NCBI RefSeq assembly: GCF_901000735.1
Contig: NC_081545.1
Coordinates: 10,959,973 to 11,023,972, forward strand
DNA from: Corylus avellana
Taxonomy: Eukaryota > Streptophyta > Magnoliopsida > Fagales > Betulaceae
Length of the DNA: 64,000 nt
Direction: 5' to 3'
Both the position numbers and the translations under genes were made by a program. Numbering within the stretch: the stretch's first letter is position 1; each line of letters begins with the position of its first letter. The notes beneath the pieces are model-generated. The model was given only the letters and a program-made list of their open reading frames with translations. It was not told where the DNA came from and searched no databases. This document shows, one piece after another, positions 1 to 10,900 of the stretch.

Positions 1-325
1 GAACCTTGACCGCATTTATGAAGCAAGTTGGTTCAACCAGTGATGGTGAGGTCTAAGAAACTAGAGCATGAGCAAGAGGATACCTGATTGTTCCATCATG
101 AAATTGCAGTGGTCCGTGTATATTGTTACGTGCTCTTGTGACCATGGGATGTATTCGGGTAGGTGTTGGAGAATTAGGCTCATCTACATTTACAATTGGA
201 GATGCACACACGGGTGATAGAGTTGTGTTTGGAGAAGGAGACAAACTCATGTTGGACACTTGTGTGGAACTGGAGTTGGCAACAGATTGGACTAAGGAGA
301 CGTGTGGGAGGAGTGGTGTAGAGGA
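1..325 (-). pseudogene. Copia polyprotein fragment, linker to reverse transcriptase start
   Basis: Read on the minus strand this encodes a Ser/Pro/Thr-rich linker, then HPMVTRA, PLAHALVS and EPTCFINAVK. These motifs join integrase to reverse transcriptase in plant Ty1/Copia polyproteins. An in-frame stop follows the ALVS segment. The fragment continues past the left edge of the window. It is the downstream half of the element whose integrase lies at 2934-3660; the two halves are separated by the element at 326-2928. Motifs are seen directly; the joining of the halves is inferred from order, strand and the matching target duplications. Confidence 0.8.
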
Positions 326-759
326 TGAAAATTCTAAAACGACTCCAAACGACACCTACTCAAATGTCTAGGTGATTCACAAATATTAAGCGGAATAAGA
401 TCTAACTTAACAATCAATAATCAACCAAATATAGATATGTAATGAAAATCAAGAACACAGATATTTGGTTACGAAGAGGAAACCATTTAGAGAACTCTCT
501 AAATGTAAAACCTCTCCGGGGCAGCCAAACCCAGGAAATCAATCCACTATAAGAAGAATAAGGAATACAAGAAGAATTACAAAACCTTTGCAATTTACTC
601 TTCCTTGTACACGACAAGCGACCCACTTGACTTCTACCGCAGTAGCCCTTTCCAAAACATCTGGCACAATTCTTCTATAAGATTTCCTTTCATCGGAACT
701 CCGATTGGCTTCACGTATTTAATCCCTTCTCAAATAAGCTAGAACAATATCTCTCTCTA
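326..759 (-). repeat. Truncated 3-prime LTR of the nested element
   Basis: This segment matches 1975-2409 almost base for base, starting at TGAAAATTC and ending at the run CTCTCTCTA. Beyond that the left copy passes straight into gag while the right copy continues as LTR. The junction at 759/760 is therefore a deletion breakpoint. Confidence 0.9.
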
Positions 760-1905
760 CTCATTGAGTTTCTTCAATTGCTGCTTATTCAGCTTTTTCA
801 GTTTAGTGTATTCCACAAAGAGATTAGTATAAGCATTTTGCAAATCATCTTCTTCTTCCGAATCATTATCGGACACACCTTGTTTGTCTTGAGAATTACA
901 CTCACTATTCTCATGCTCACTCTCATAACTAACTCCAAATGCTAAGTAATTAACTCCCTGTTCAGCATCGTCCTTGTCTGACTCATCACTTTGAGTCACA
1001 TTAAATGCCTTGCCATTTGACTTTCTCAAGTTAGCACAGTCAACACGAATGTGCCCATGTCCTCCACATTCGTGACACTTAATACCTCTAGGTGACTTTC
1101 CTTTCTCAACATTCTCATTTCTAGATTTCTCAGAAAATTGTGAATTGCTATTTCTAAAATTTCCTTTCTTGGCTCTAAAGAATTTCCTAAACTTCTTAGC
1201 AAACATAGCAATTTCTTCCTCATTTCCAGAATCCTCATCAGATGAACCACAAGAGTCAACCTTAACATTTTTTGCCTTAAGAGCAATATTTTTGGTGTTC
1301 TTGTGTTTAGGAAGAATTAGCTCAAAGGTTTGAAGGGAACCTACAAGTTCTTCTACTCTCATAGTATCTAAGTCCTTGCTCTGTTGTATAGCAGCAATTT
1401 GGGGAATAAACCTCTCAGGCAAAGATCTTAAGATTTTTTTCACCACTTTAGCATCATCCATTTTCTTTCCCAAATTAATGGTAGAGTTTCTAATGGCACT
1501 AAGCTTTGAATAGAATTCATCAAAAGTTTCATCTTCCTGCATTCTAATCTCCTCAAACTGAGAAACCAACATTTGAATTTTTGAAGTTCTAACAACCTTA
1601 GTTCCTTCATGTGTGATTTCTAAAGTTTCCCAGGCTTCCTTAGCTATTTCACATCTAGAAATTCTAGAAAATTCCTCATTTGAAACAGAGATGTAAATAG
1701 CATTTATAGCTTTGTCATTCGCAGTAGCATTATTCTTTTCCTCTGTTGTCCATTCAGCTATTACTTTTTCTGGACGTGTCCATCCAGATTCGACAATATG
1801 CCAAACATTAATGGATTTAAAATATGCTCTCATACGAATTTTCCAAAGCGTATAATTTGTTCCGTCAAAGACGGGAAGAGAATTAGGAGCAACAGTATGA
1901 GACAT
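757..1905 (-). CDS. Copia-type gag protein (UBN2 type, CCHC zinc knuckle)
   Basis: An open frame of 382 codons. The N-terminus (FDGTNYTLWKIRMRAY, about residues 14-29) is the DUF4219-like start of plant Copia gag, followed by a UBN2-type capsid region to about residue 200. A zinc knuckle CHECGGHGHIRVDC lies near residues 277-290, and the tail is acidic and lysine-rich. Gag would package element RNA into virus-like particles in the cytoplasm. The frame has no internal stop, but its natural C-terminal continuation into protease and pol is lost. The stop TAG (757-759) is supplied by the truncated LTR at the deletion junction. It can at most make a gag-only product. Confidence 0.85.
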   Translation of the reverse strand: MSHTVAPNSLPVFDGTNYTLWKIRMRAYFKSINVWHIVESGWTRPEKVIAEWTTEEKNNATANDKAINAIYISVSNEEFSRISRCEIAKEAWETLEITHEGTKVVRTSKIQMLVSQFEEIRMQEDETFDEFYSKLSAIRNSTINLGKKMDDAKVVKKILRSLPERFIPQIAAIQQSKDLDTMRVEELVGSLQTFELILPKHKNTKNIALKAKNVKVDSCGSSDEDSGNEEEIAMFAKKFRKFFRAKKGNFRNSNSQFSEKSRNENVEKGKSPRGIKCHECGGHGHIRVDCANLRKSNGKAFNVTQSDESDKDDAEQGVNYLAFGVSYESEHENSECNSQDKQGVSDNDSEEEDDLQNAYTNLFVEYTKLKKLNKQQLKKLNE

Positions 1906-1974
1906 TTGATATGGAGTCTCGGATCACACTCAGGAAATAAATCCTTCACAGAGTGAACCCGCTTTGATACCAAT

Positions 1975-2928
1975 TGAAAATTCTAAAACGACTCCAAACG
2001 ACACCTATTCAAATGTCTAGGTGATTCACAAATATTAAGCGGAATAAGATCTGACCTAACAATCAATAATCAACCAAATATAGATATGTAATGAAAATCA
2101 AGAACACAGATATTTGGTTACGAAGAGGAAACCATTTAGAGAACTCTCTAAATGTAAAACCTCTCCGGGGCAGCCAAACCCAGGAAATCAATCCACTATA
2201 AGAAGAATAAGGAATACAAGAAGAATTACAAAACCTTTGCAATTTTACTCTTCCTTGTACACGACAAGCGACCCACTTGACTTCTACCGCAGTAGCCCTT
2301 TTCAGAACATCTGGCACAATTCTTCTATAAGATTTCCTTTCACCGGAACTCCGATTGGCTTCACGTATTTAATCCCTTCTCAAATAAGCTAGAACAATAT
2401 CTCTCTCTAAGCTCTCTGATTTTGCTCTCCAAAAAATACGTACATATAAATGTAGCAAAATCGTGTTTAAATAGAAAATAAAACAAAATAAAGCAGCCAT
2501 GTCCGGACAGGGCTAATCTGGGGTCCGGACATGGCTAGGGTTACATATGCGTAACCTAGCGATGTCCGGACCTCCAACACTTGTGTCCGGACATCTCATA
2601 AAGATCAAGGCTTTCTGGAAATGGGGTCCGGACCCAGCTTCTAGCGGTCCGGACCTCTTCATCAAAATGCAGTTTCTGGAAATCAGGTCCAGACCCAGCT
2701 TCTGGCGGTCCGGACCTGCCCTTCAAAATACGGTTTCTCGAAATCAGGTCCGGACCCAGCTTCTGGCGGTCCGGACAGGCTCTTCAACAGGTATTCTCTG
2801 GAAATTGGGTCCGAACCTGGCTTTTGGGGGTCCGGACCTGCCTTCTAGAATCTACTTCTTGGACATATTGAGGTGTTCATTTTCAACAACTTACATGCAA
2901 ACCGAATGTGCCAAATCCTAACCTAACA
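1975..2928 (-). repeat. Complete 5-prime LTR, 954 bp, with GTCCGGAC words
   Basis: On the minus strand the LTR begins TGTTAGG and ends TTTTCA, directly followed by the primer-binding site. Its part at 2495-2850 holds about a dozen copies of GTCCGGAC or one-base variants. Four of the copies lie in a roughly 61-bp tandem repeat (about 2610-2855) built around TTTCTGGAAATC and CCCAGCTTCT. Confidence 0.85.
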
Positions 2929-2933
2929 GAGGA

Positions 2934-3660
2934 GATGTATATTGGAAGTGAATCTGGATGTGTGACATTTGGGGATATGGATTTGATTTTGTATGGAAAG
3001 ATAGACTCATGAAAAACAACATCTCTTGAGATATACATCCTACGTGACTCACGGTGAAAACATTTATACCCTTTGTGTAAGGAGCTATATCCTAAGAACA
3101 CGCAGGATTTGGAACGAAATTAAAATTTGTGAGTATTATATGGACGAAGATTGGGAAAGCATTCACAGCCAAAAATGCGTAGGAATTTGTAATCTGGATG
3201 TTTGGAAAATAATTGTTCGAAGGGGGATTTATTTTTCAGTAAGGGTGTAGGGAGTCTGTTAACGAGATAACACGCAGTTTGGCACACTTAATCCCAAAAA
3301 CATTTTGGAACCCCACTGTCTGCAAGGAATGCAAGAGTTGTATAAATTAGATGTCTATGCTTTCACTCGACACTACCTTGTTGTTGGTGCGTGTGAGGGC
3401 AGGATAGGCGATGGATAATTCCAATTGATTTTAGATATGTATGAAGATTACAATATTCCCCGCCCCAATCACTTTGAAGGATTTTGAGTTTAGTTTGGAA
3501 TAATCTTTCAACCATTGTTTGAAATTTGATAAAAGCGGGCATGGCATCAGATTTATTTGAAATAGGAAAAAGCCACGTAAATCGACTAAATGAATCAACA
3601 AACGAAACATAAAAACAATTTCCATTTATAGAGGTAACCAAGGAGGGACCCCATACATCA
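2934..3660 (-). pseudogene. Copia integrase fragment
   Basis: Minus-strand reading gives SDVWGPS near 3660 and an integrase core with FVDSFSRFTW, QSDWGGEY and IGIIHRLSCPHTHQQ. A segment near 3101 reads FLGYSSLHKGYKC and YISRDVVFHE, the end of Copia integrase. Stops lie between the blocks, for instance right after GSVE where the family continues with a basic residue. The catalytic D residues are visible in the remaining core. The upstream gag and protease are missing: at about 3660 the sequence changes abruptly to AT-rich repeats. This is the upstream half of the element continuing at 1-325. Confidence 0.85.
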
Positions 3661-5090
3661 GATTTATTTTTTTATTTTTTTATTTTCTTAACTACTCCAA
3701 ATATGTTCTTTCCCTCGCACATATAGACTCAATACATAAAAAAGACATGAAAAAAATAAAATAAAATAAAATATACGAAATGAATGGCATTCATATAAAG
3801 CATTCATTTTACAATATTTCAACATCAATAAAATCACTATGAAGCATCTCTTCAGCTCTCATTTTTCTCTTCTTTTTTGCTTTCAAGTGAGAAGGTTCCT
3901 TATGTGATGAAAGGAACAAAAAGTTAAAAAGAAAAGAAAAAAATTGGGATTGCTGAATAAATATATAAATGAAAAGCATTGGAGCCATCATGGTATTTTT
4001 TTAACAGCTCCGAATATGTTCTTTCAATCACACGTAGAGACATAAGGGTACATAAAAAAAGACCTGACAAAAATAAAATAAAATAAAATGACATTAATGG
4101 CATTGATGTAAAGCATTCATTTTACAACATTTTCAGCATTAATATTATTTAATAAAATCACTATCAAGTGTCTATTCAGCTTTCCTTGTACTTTTTTGGT
4201 ATTGACTTTACCCCTGAAGGACTAATTATGTTATAAAAGGATACAAAAAAAACAAAAACAAAAAAAAAAAAACTTGGTGATTCCTGAATAAAACACTAAA
4301 TAAATATAAAAATATAAAGCATCGAGGTTACGAAAATATTTTATTATTATTTTTAACTAGTAATTTTTGCTTCACAAACTCTGATCCCTAATCGATTGAC
4401 CTACTCCTGAAAAAATACTAAATTAATGGCTAATTATGTTATGAGATGATACCAAAAAATAAAATAAAATAAAATAAAAAACTTTGGGATTGCTCAATTA
4501 AAAACTAAATAAATATATAAATATAAAGCATTTGAGCCATCATGGTATTTTTTTTTTAAAGTAATCCAAATATGTTCATTCACTCACACATAAAAAAATG
4601 ACAAAAATAAAATAGGGTACAGTCCACTTAACATCCTTAAACTACCACCCTAATGACAATCTACCCCCCAAACTATCAATTACGACAATTTATACATCAA
4701 ACTACCAAAATAATAATAATGTACCCCCAATGGTAGCAAAATGACAAAATTACTCCTATAGAATTTTCGATAAGACAAAAATATCCTTAAAAATTTGAAA
4801 AGAAATTAAAAATTAAAATTTAATATTTTTATTTTTATTTTAGTAAGAGTAATTTCGTCATTTTTTAAAGTTGGAGGTACATTGTCATTGTTTTGGTAGT
4901 TTGGGGGTAAATTGTCCTAATTGATAGTTTATGGAGTAAATTATTATATGGGTGGTAGTTTGAAGGAGTTAGATGAACTTTACCCAATAAAATAAAACGA
5001 CACGAATGGCATCCGTGTAAAGTGTTCATTTTACTATAGTTCAACACTAATAAAATTACCATAAAGTCTCTATTAACCTCTCATTTTTCT
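3661..5090. repeat. Degenerate tandem repeats, about 330-bp unit, AT-rich
   Basis: No gene is visible. Diverged units recur from about 3680, 3987, 4328 (partial) and 4534. Each holds a stretch close to CAAATATGTTC, a run of AAAATAAAATAAAAT, TGGCATTNATNTAAAG, CATTCATTTTACAA and AATAAAATCACTAT, and each ends near GAGCCATCATGG. The last unit is split by the MITE at 4615-4985. The origin of the unit is not recognised. Confidence 0.65.
4615..4985. mobile_element. MITE, Mutator-like, 9-bp target duplication
   Basis: A 371-bp non-coding element starting GGGTACAGTCC and ending TTTACCC. Its inverted terminal repeats are roughly 150 bp long; both ends contain the words AAACTACCACCC, AAACTATCAATTA and ACTACCAAAA in opposite orientation. 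It is flanked by perfect 9-bp direct repeats AATAAAATA (4606-4614 and 4986-4994). Long inverted ends plus a 9-bp duplication are the Mutator superfamily pattern. A decayed relative lies at about 24490-24761. Confidence 0.88.
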
Positions 5091-5373
5091 CTTTTGGAAT
5101 AATTATCACATATCAAACTTTCAAGGATAGCTTGAATATTAAACTTTTGTCTGTCCACATAATTAAACAGACAACATGGCCATTATTAAATATCTCTCCC
5201 TCTTTGTCCTTCCCAAATTATCATGATTATTAATTAATATTCCTGTTTGAAAAAAGAAATAAAATAATTAGCATTTGTATGGATTAGAAAATAAAGTAAT
5301 TAGTCATGGCTGTATAATTTAAAGGCGACCACACCACATACACACAACCTTTGTTGTTTCCTTCCACCAAGAT
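5091..5373 (+). other. Upstream flank of the TAT pseudogene
   Basis: AT-rich, with no ORF or known repeat identified. A possible TATA-like stretch (TATAATTTAAA) lies about 60 bases before the former start codon at 5374. No functional claim is made because the gene is broken. Confidence 0.35.
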
Positions 5374-5523
5374 ATGGAGCAAGGAAACAAGAAGTGGGGT
5401 TTTCAAGTGAACCAGGAGCTAATTCAGCTAAACGCTTCCTCCATCTTCGTCTGAGGTGTTCTCAACCAGCTGATGGCAAATCGTAACAAGGACGATCAAC
5501 GGTCCACAATTCCTATCGCCCAT

Positions 5524-6095
5524 TAGGGGTGGGCAGATTAACCGATTACCGATTATCAAATTTAACCGAACCGATAGTAACCGTAACTGATAGTTATCGG
5601 TCGGTAATCGGTTAAAAATTTTATACCGATAAGCTTATCGATCAGTAATCGGTCGGTTAATAATTTTTTATCGAAAAACCGATATGACCAATAAGTTTTT
5701 TAATTTTTAATTTTTTATAATTTTATATTTATATTTATAAAAAAATTAAAAAATTAAAAAAAAAATTAAAAAAAAAAAGCTTCAATAAACTATTTTAGCC
5801 AAAAATATACTCCAAAATAACTAATTTTTAATAAGCTATTTTAGGCTTTAGCCCAACAAAACGTATTTGGGCTTCCAAAACAATTAATTTTTAATCAAAT
5901 TAGCAACCAGTTAAAAGCCTAATAAAAAGCCCACAAAAGCCCAAACTGATTTAACCGATTACCGATATGATCGATAATTTTCGGTTAACATTTCTTATCT
6001 GTCGGTAATCGATTAGGATTTGGTTAACGATAGCTTATTGGTTAACCGACCGATAAGCCCATTAACCGGACCGATATGACCGATACCCAGCCTTA
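5524..6095. mobile_element. hAT-type MITE inside TAT exon 1
   Basis: The 572-bp insert begins TAGGGGTGGGC and ends ACCCAGCCTTA, inverted ends of the plant hAT style. It is flanked by TCGCCCAT (5516-5523) and TCGCCCGT (6096-6103), an 8-bp duplication with one mismatch. The interior is rich in CGGTTAAC, ACCGATTACCGAT and their complements. Removing the insert brings the TAT sequence IPI...RPDPTMFPSY together, which supports the borders. Confidence 0.88.
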
Positions 6096-6228
6096 TCGCC
6101 CGTCCCGACCCTACGATGTTTCCCAGCTATTAGACTACACCTTCGGCAACAGAGGCCATTGCTGATGCTGTCCGATCCTTTTAGTTCAACTGCTACTCTC
6201 CCACCGTTGGTGTAGCTGAGGCAAGGAG

Positions 6229-8441
6229 GTATATATGTTTGAAAACCCTCGAGTAGTTTTGTTTGATAAAACTTCTTGTTTTTTTAATAAAAACATTAAC
6301 AAACAATTTAAAACTACTTGATCGTTCATTCAAATCATCAGCATAAATTCATGTAAGATGAAGAATAATACAAATTTATGTTCACTAACTCAACATAAAA
6401 TGATTTTAGAAGTCATCATGAAAAGGAATCAAATAGCTCACGTAGCCATGTCAAGCTTGTGGTTTTTTTTTTTTTTTTTTAACTTTCAAAGTGATAGAAA
6501 CTGAAATTTTTTTATTGACACAATAATTTACCAAAATCTCGAATCTCTAACAATGATGTTAAGAAAGATATATTAAATTAAGTTAAAGTTGAAGGGCGAT
6601 TAAACTTTTGATACTTAACTTAGTTTTGGATTGCTTATTATAAATTGTTTAAAATTGATGATGCATGTAGTCTCTTGGAAAAGTATTATATTCTCTTGAT
6701 TTTTTTGAGCAACAGAAAATTAATTTAAAATTTAAAGTTGAAGCAGTCTTACTTGCTGTGCTTAATCATCTAAAATTATAAAATTTGTCTTCCTCTGTGA
6801 AATTATCTATGTCGATAACTAATAGAGACAAAAATAAAATAAAATCAAAGGCGTACACCATCTTACTGATAGGTTGATTTGTATTATTTGACTCTTCTAA
6901 TGTCTACGCTGACTACCAAACGAGCATTTTTAATAATGAGAGTTATTAAAACAATACTTCATTACAAGATGGAGGATAAGTTTCTTGCATAAAAATTAGT
7001 TGTCCATATTAAAAGGGAAATTAGTTCTCTAGAATAGCGTAGGCTGCAATTTCAAACACTTTATTCTTTTCTTTTTACACTTAAGCATACATGTTATGTT
7101 ACGGATATATTAATTTTGATACATTTATGAAGTTTGATAGATATACTCTTTCTGATAGACATATTATTTTATAAAATACTTTATTTCCATTTTGAATTGT
7201 ATTGACCATATATTTTGTATATAGTAGAAATATAGTATATAAAAAGAAAAAAAAAATTATCTTGTAATTACATTTTAATTCAACCCCTCCAAAAATGAAT
7301 TTCTAGCTCCGCCATTGATGCACGAGGTGCAATAGCTATAATTTAACATTCATTTTAGGACATATATTTCCTTCAAACTAAGTTAGATGAAATTTCTCCA
7401 ACCCAGTCTAATGAATTTGAATGGAGCGGAAACCAACCCCAATGCATAATTATGCAGTAAATAAACAAAATTTCTAAAGCAATTAGAAATCATACAAACC
7501 ACACATAAAACACATCACACAATCACACCAGATTTTTGGTGACAAAGTAAAAATCATTTATACATATCAAAGGTAAAACCTCTATATAGCAGTCATACCT
7601 AGGAAATCACTTACTATTAGGGCTGAGCGTCGGTCGGTAATATCGGTTTCGGTAGAAAAATTTTATTTTCGCCTTTCGAACCAACAATATCGGTAAAGTC
7701 AGTTATTTCACCGACTTATTCCGCCAAATTTTATTTTATTTTGCATTTCGAACCGAATGGCGGTTGGTAAAGTCGGTGTCGATCGGAAGTCAATAAAGTT
7801 GGTGTCAGTAATTTCGGTATGTGGAAAAGTGACAAATTTGTCAGTAAAGTCGGTTCGGTTAAAAAACCTCTTCCGCCTACCAAACTGAAAAATTCGGAAT
7901 AAAAAAAATCATGCTGCCTACCATCCTCCATCTAGTCGGTAACGGTCGGTGTCGGTCGAAAGTCGGTTAGTCGTTAATTTGCTCAGCCCTACTTACTATA
8001 AAAAATTCGAAGTACATCCATAGTAAACTTACAAACCTCCTTGTAAAATACTAAGATACTTTGTACGCATATAAGCTCCTCACTTGCCTCCTTACTTCCT
8101 CAGTAGTTCCAGCTCCTCACTTGCCTCCTTACTTCCACAGTAGTTCCAGCTCCTCACTGGCCAATGATTTATAAGTGACTTCCCTACTAACTTACCGGTA
8201 GACTTCAAATGGTTGAACATTTGATAATGGTATGTGGTTTGAGAGATGGAAATCAATGAAAGCTCTCAACAAAAGCTTCTCCTAGCACACAACAAAGGTG
8301 AAGCTAAGCTACCTCTCAAAAGGTTCTAAAAACGTCTTCTTGTTTGCTTGCCTTAGACTTTGAACATCCTTAATTATTTATAGGAAAAAGAAACTAATTA
8401 TCCAATGAAAATGATAATCTTGTTGCTTCAATTCATGACAG
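6229..8441 (+). other. Intron 1 of the TAT pseudogene
   Basis: The intron runs from a GT at 6229 to an AG at 8440-8441; joining the exons restores the codons of ARRAVAEHL across the border. It is non-coding and AT-rich. Besides the MITE at 7618-7991 it holds a short tandem array at about 8078-8160 (unit near AGCTCCTCACTTGCCTCC). No other structure is recognised. Confidence 0.6.
7618..7991. mobile_element. hAT-type MITE in TAT intron 1
   Basis: A 374-bp element with perfect 11-bp terminal inverted repeats TAGGGCTGAGC / GCTCAGCCCTA. Perfect 8-bp duplications CTTACTAT (7610-7617 and 7992-7999) flank it, diagnostic of hAT transposition. The interior carries many CGGTCGGTAA and AAAGTCGGT words. 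It has no transposase and would depend on an autonomous hAT. Confidence 0.93.
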
Positions 8442-9077
8442 AGCTGTTGCAGAACATCTTCTAAAGATGTTCCATACCAATTATCACAGATGATGTGTAT
8501 CTCACAGTTGGTTGCACCCAAGCAATAGAAATTGTAGTATCTGTTCTTGCGCGTCTTGGTGCTAACATTTTGCTTCCTAGACCAGGCTACTCGCAATATG
8601 AAGCTCGTGCGGGTTGCAGTAACCTTGAAGCTCGCCACTTCGATCTTACTGGGACGTTGATCTTGATTCTGTTGACGCTCTTGCGGATGAGAATACAGTG
8701 GCTATGGTTATCATCAATCCCAGCAACCCATGTGGAAATGTCTTTACAAACCAACATTTGAAAAAGGTACGTTTGTTTGCATATGTCTATGTCGTAAATT
8801 TTGAAGAAAACAATGTTGTAAACTAAAAGTTTCAATTGTTGTGTTTTTGTCAACTTAGATTGCAGAGACGGCTAGAAAACTTGGGATTTTTGTGATTTCA
8901 GATGAAGTTTATGGCCATCTAACTTTTGGGAGTAATCCATTTGTGCCCATGGGAGTGTTCGGATCAATTGTGCCTGTTTTAACACTTGGGTCTTTATCAA
9001 AGAGATGGATTGTTCCTGGATGGCGACTTGGTTGGATCGTGACAAATGACCTCAATGGCATCTTTCAGGAATCTGGG

Positions 9078-9851
9078 GTTGGTGTTCTCTTCTTCCAATC
9101 AATCTATATCTCACAATTGAGATATTTGACATAGTAACGCTTAGGGTTGAGAGTTTTTTAGACGACTCGATAACCGTGATTTCGACATGAACTCAGTACG
9201 AAATTATTGACTTAGGGTTGAGGTGTCTGACCCATCTAATCAAATGATTTGGGTTAAGGTTGATTGTACAGTCTTATACTCATGCATTGACACGACTCAA
9301 ACCCAAAATGCAATATAAGAGCTAGCAATTTTTGACATAACCTGCGAATCTACCATGAACCCAACACAAAATTGGTCGAGTTAAAGTTGACTTATATATT
9401 CTTATACCTATGTTTCGACACGTCCCGAACCTGACACACTTACATGAATTACCACTTCTAAACCAGTCTATATAGTGTAGATGATAAGGTTCTTTCGAGT
9501 GGAGGTTCTTCGTGCGATTGCTTATAGGAAAAAAAATTTTGAAAATGAATTGCTAGATGTGGTTGTGCCATAGGGATGGAGTTACCTTTTTGCTTTGAAG
9601 ATGAATTAATGTTTTTACCTTGATTTCATGATGAACTTAATTAGTGTTGGCAAGAGAAATATCAATGGAATCAAACAACAACAAAATAATATACATATTA
9701 CGACATCACTTCTAGTTCAAAAGCCTAAGTTAATGAGCTTGGGTCCACTTAAATGTATTAAGTACTTATTTTATTTATATTTTCTCAATATGAAATGCAA
9801 ACATCCCAAGTGCATGCATAACAATCAGTAACTGTGTTTTCCTTTTTCTAG
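9078..9851 (+). other. Intron 3 of the TAT pseudogene with a dispersed repeat
   Basis: Bordered by GT after codon GGG and by CTAG before TTTGTGG, so GFVESL reads across. A stretch at about 9215-9470 resembles 26215-26512: both contain TGACCC followed by TNTAAT, ATGTTTCGACAC, CCGAACC and CATGAATT in the same order. No gene is visible. Confidence 0.55.
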
Positions 9852-9915
9852 TTTGTGGAGAGCCTCAAGAGCTATCTCGATATCACCTCTAACCCCTCAA
9901 CCTTCATGCAGGTAC

Positions 9916-10290
9916 CACTACAAAAAAAAATGGCATTTTCTTACGTGTGCTACAGTATAAATTTTTTGCCACGTCAGCAATTTCCTGACGTTTAAAATAT
10001 AAAACATCAGGGAAATTTTTCCTGATGCATGAATAGTAACACGTCAGAATTTTTTGACGTGCTACGACAAACACGTTAGAAAAATCTAACGTGTAAAATG
10101 TAAGAACGTCGGGAAAATATTTCAGTTTTTTTAAAAATAAACATTGATATAATTACTGACATGGCGGGACTTACCACGTCAGATGCTTGCTGACGTGGCA
10201 CATCCCACGTCAGAAAATGCTGACGTGGCACATCACCACGTCAGACGTTCTCTGACGTTGGACATCGCCACGTTAGAATATATATAAAAT
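9916..10290. repeat. Left subterminal repeats of the CACTA element
   Basis: From about 9965 the words ACGTCAG, CTGACGT and TGACGTGGCA recur in both orientations every 20-40 bases, for example near 10170-10255. In characterised En/Spm elements such arrays bind the TNPA protein; that role is inferred here. Confidence 0.75.
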
Positions 10291-10900
10291 TATAAGTACA
10301 ATTTTATATAACATTATAATTATCAGATATTTAAAATTATAATTAAATATAATTATATGTATATATCAGATATTTCTTTTTTTTTTTTTCAGATAATTAT
10401 AGGTATATATATATAATTCCTGACGGGCCATGTTTGGCACGTCAGGAAACGGTCTCCGTGCGTGCTCCGATCCGCGTGCGCGTCCCATCCATCTCCGGCC
10501 AGTGCGCCATGCCTCTTAATTAAGAGGCCTGGCGCGCGCGTTTTGAAATTTTTTTTTCTTTTCCCCCAGCTGGCCAGGCAATTTCCAGCCGGGTTCTCTC
10601 TGCTCTCCCAAGCATCATTTTTTCTCTTCCGAGCGCCATTGCTGGAGCTAAGGATTTTTTTTTTCTTCTGCCCAAAGTCTTTCTTTATTAAGCTGAGCAT
10701 TTTTTTTTCTCTTCTCCACCGTGTATCGTATATATACTCTCTCTCAAGGGATCAGTTTCTCTGTCACGATTGTACTGTTCCTCCGCACCCCCGCAGCTAA
10801 ACCCGCCGCCCGTCGTCCTCTCTCCCTCCATTTTTAGCTCCTACAAGAGCTCCTCACAGGTATATATATATGTACATGCATCCTTGTACTTATTTATTTG
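10291..10900 (+). other. Left non-coding region of the CACTA element, possible leader
   Basis: Pyrimidine-rich sequence with many T runs and CTCTCTC stretches, followed by CACAGGTATATATATATG near 10855-10873. It may be a promoter and untranslated leader for the transposase genes downstream. The 112-codon frame at 10462 is low complexity (Phe, Leu, Ser) and is not taken as a gene. Confidence 0.35.

Larger units (their letters stand above)
326..2928 (-). mobile_element. Deleted Copia-like LTR retrotransposon nested in another Copia
   Basis: The element is bounded by identical 5-bp target duplications GAGGA at 321-325 and 2929-2933, with TG and CA at its ends. Read on the minus strand the order is: complete 5-prime LTR (2928 to 1975), a primer-binding site resembling initiator tRNA-Met (GGTATCAAAGC, about 1957-1972), a gag ORF (1905 to 757), then only the last 434 bases of the 3-prime LTR (759 to 326). 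The pol region and the start of the 3-prime LTR are missing, so one deletion joined gag to the middle of the LTR. The shared LTR parts differ at only about half a dozen positions by eye, suggesting a fairly recent insertion. Confidence 0.9.

Noticed and set aside
10462..10800. 112-codon plus-strand frame
   Set aside because: Low-complexity Phe/Leu/Ser product of a pyrimidine-rich leader; no family motif, and part of it lies in the duplicated assembly block.
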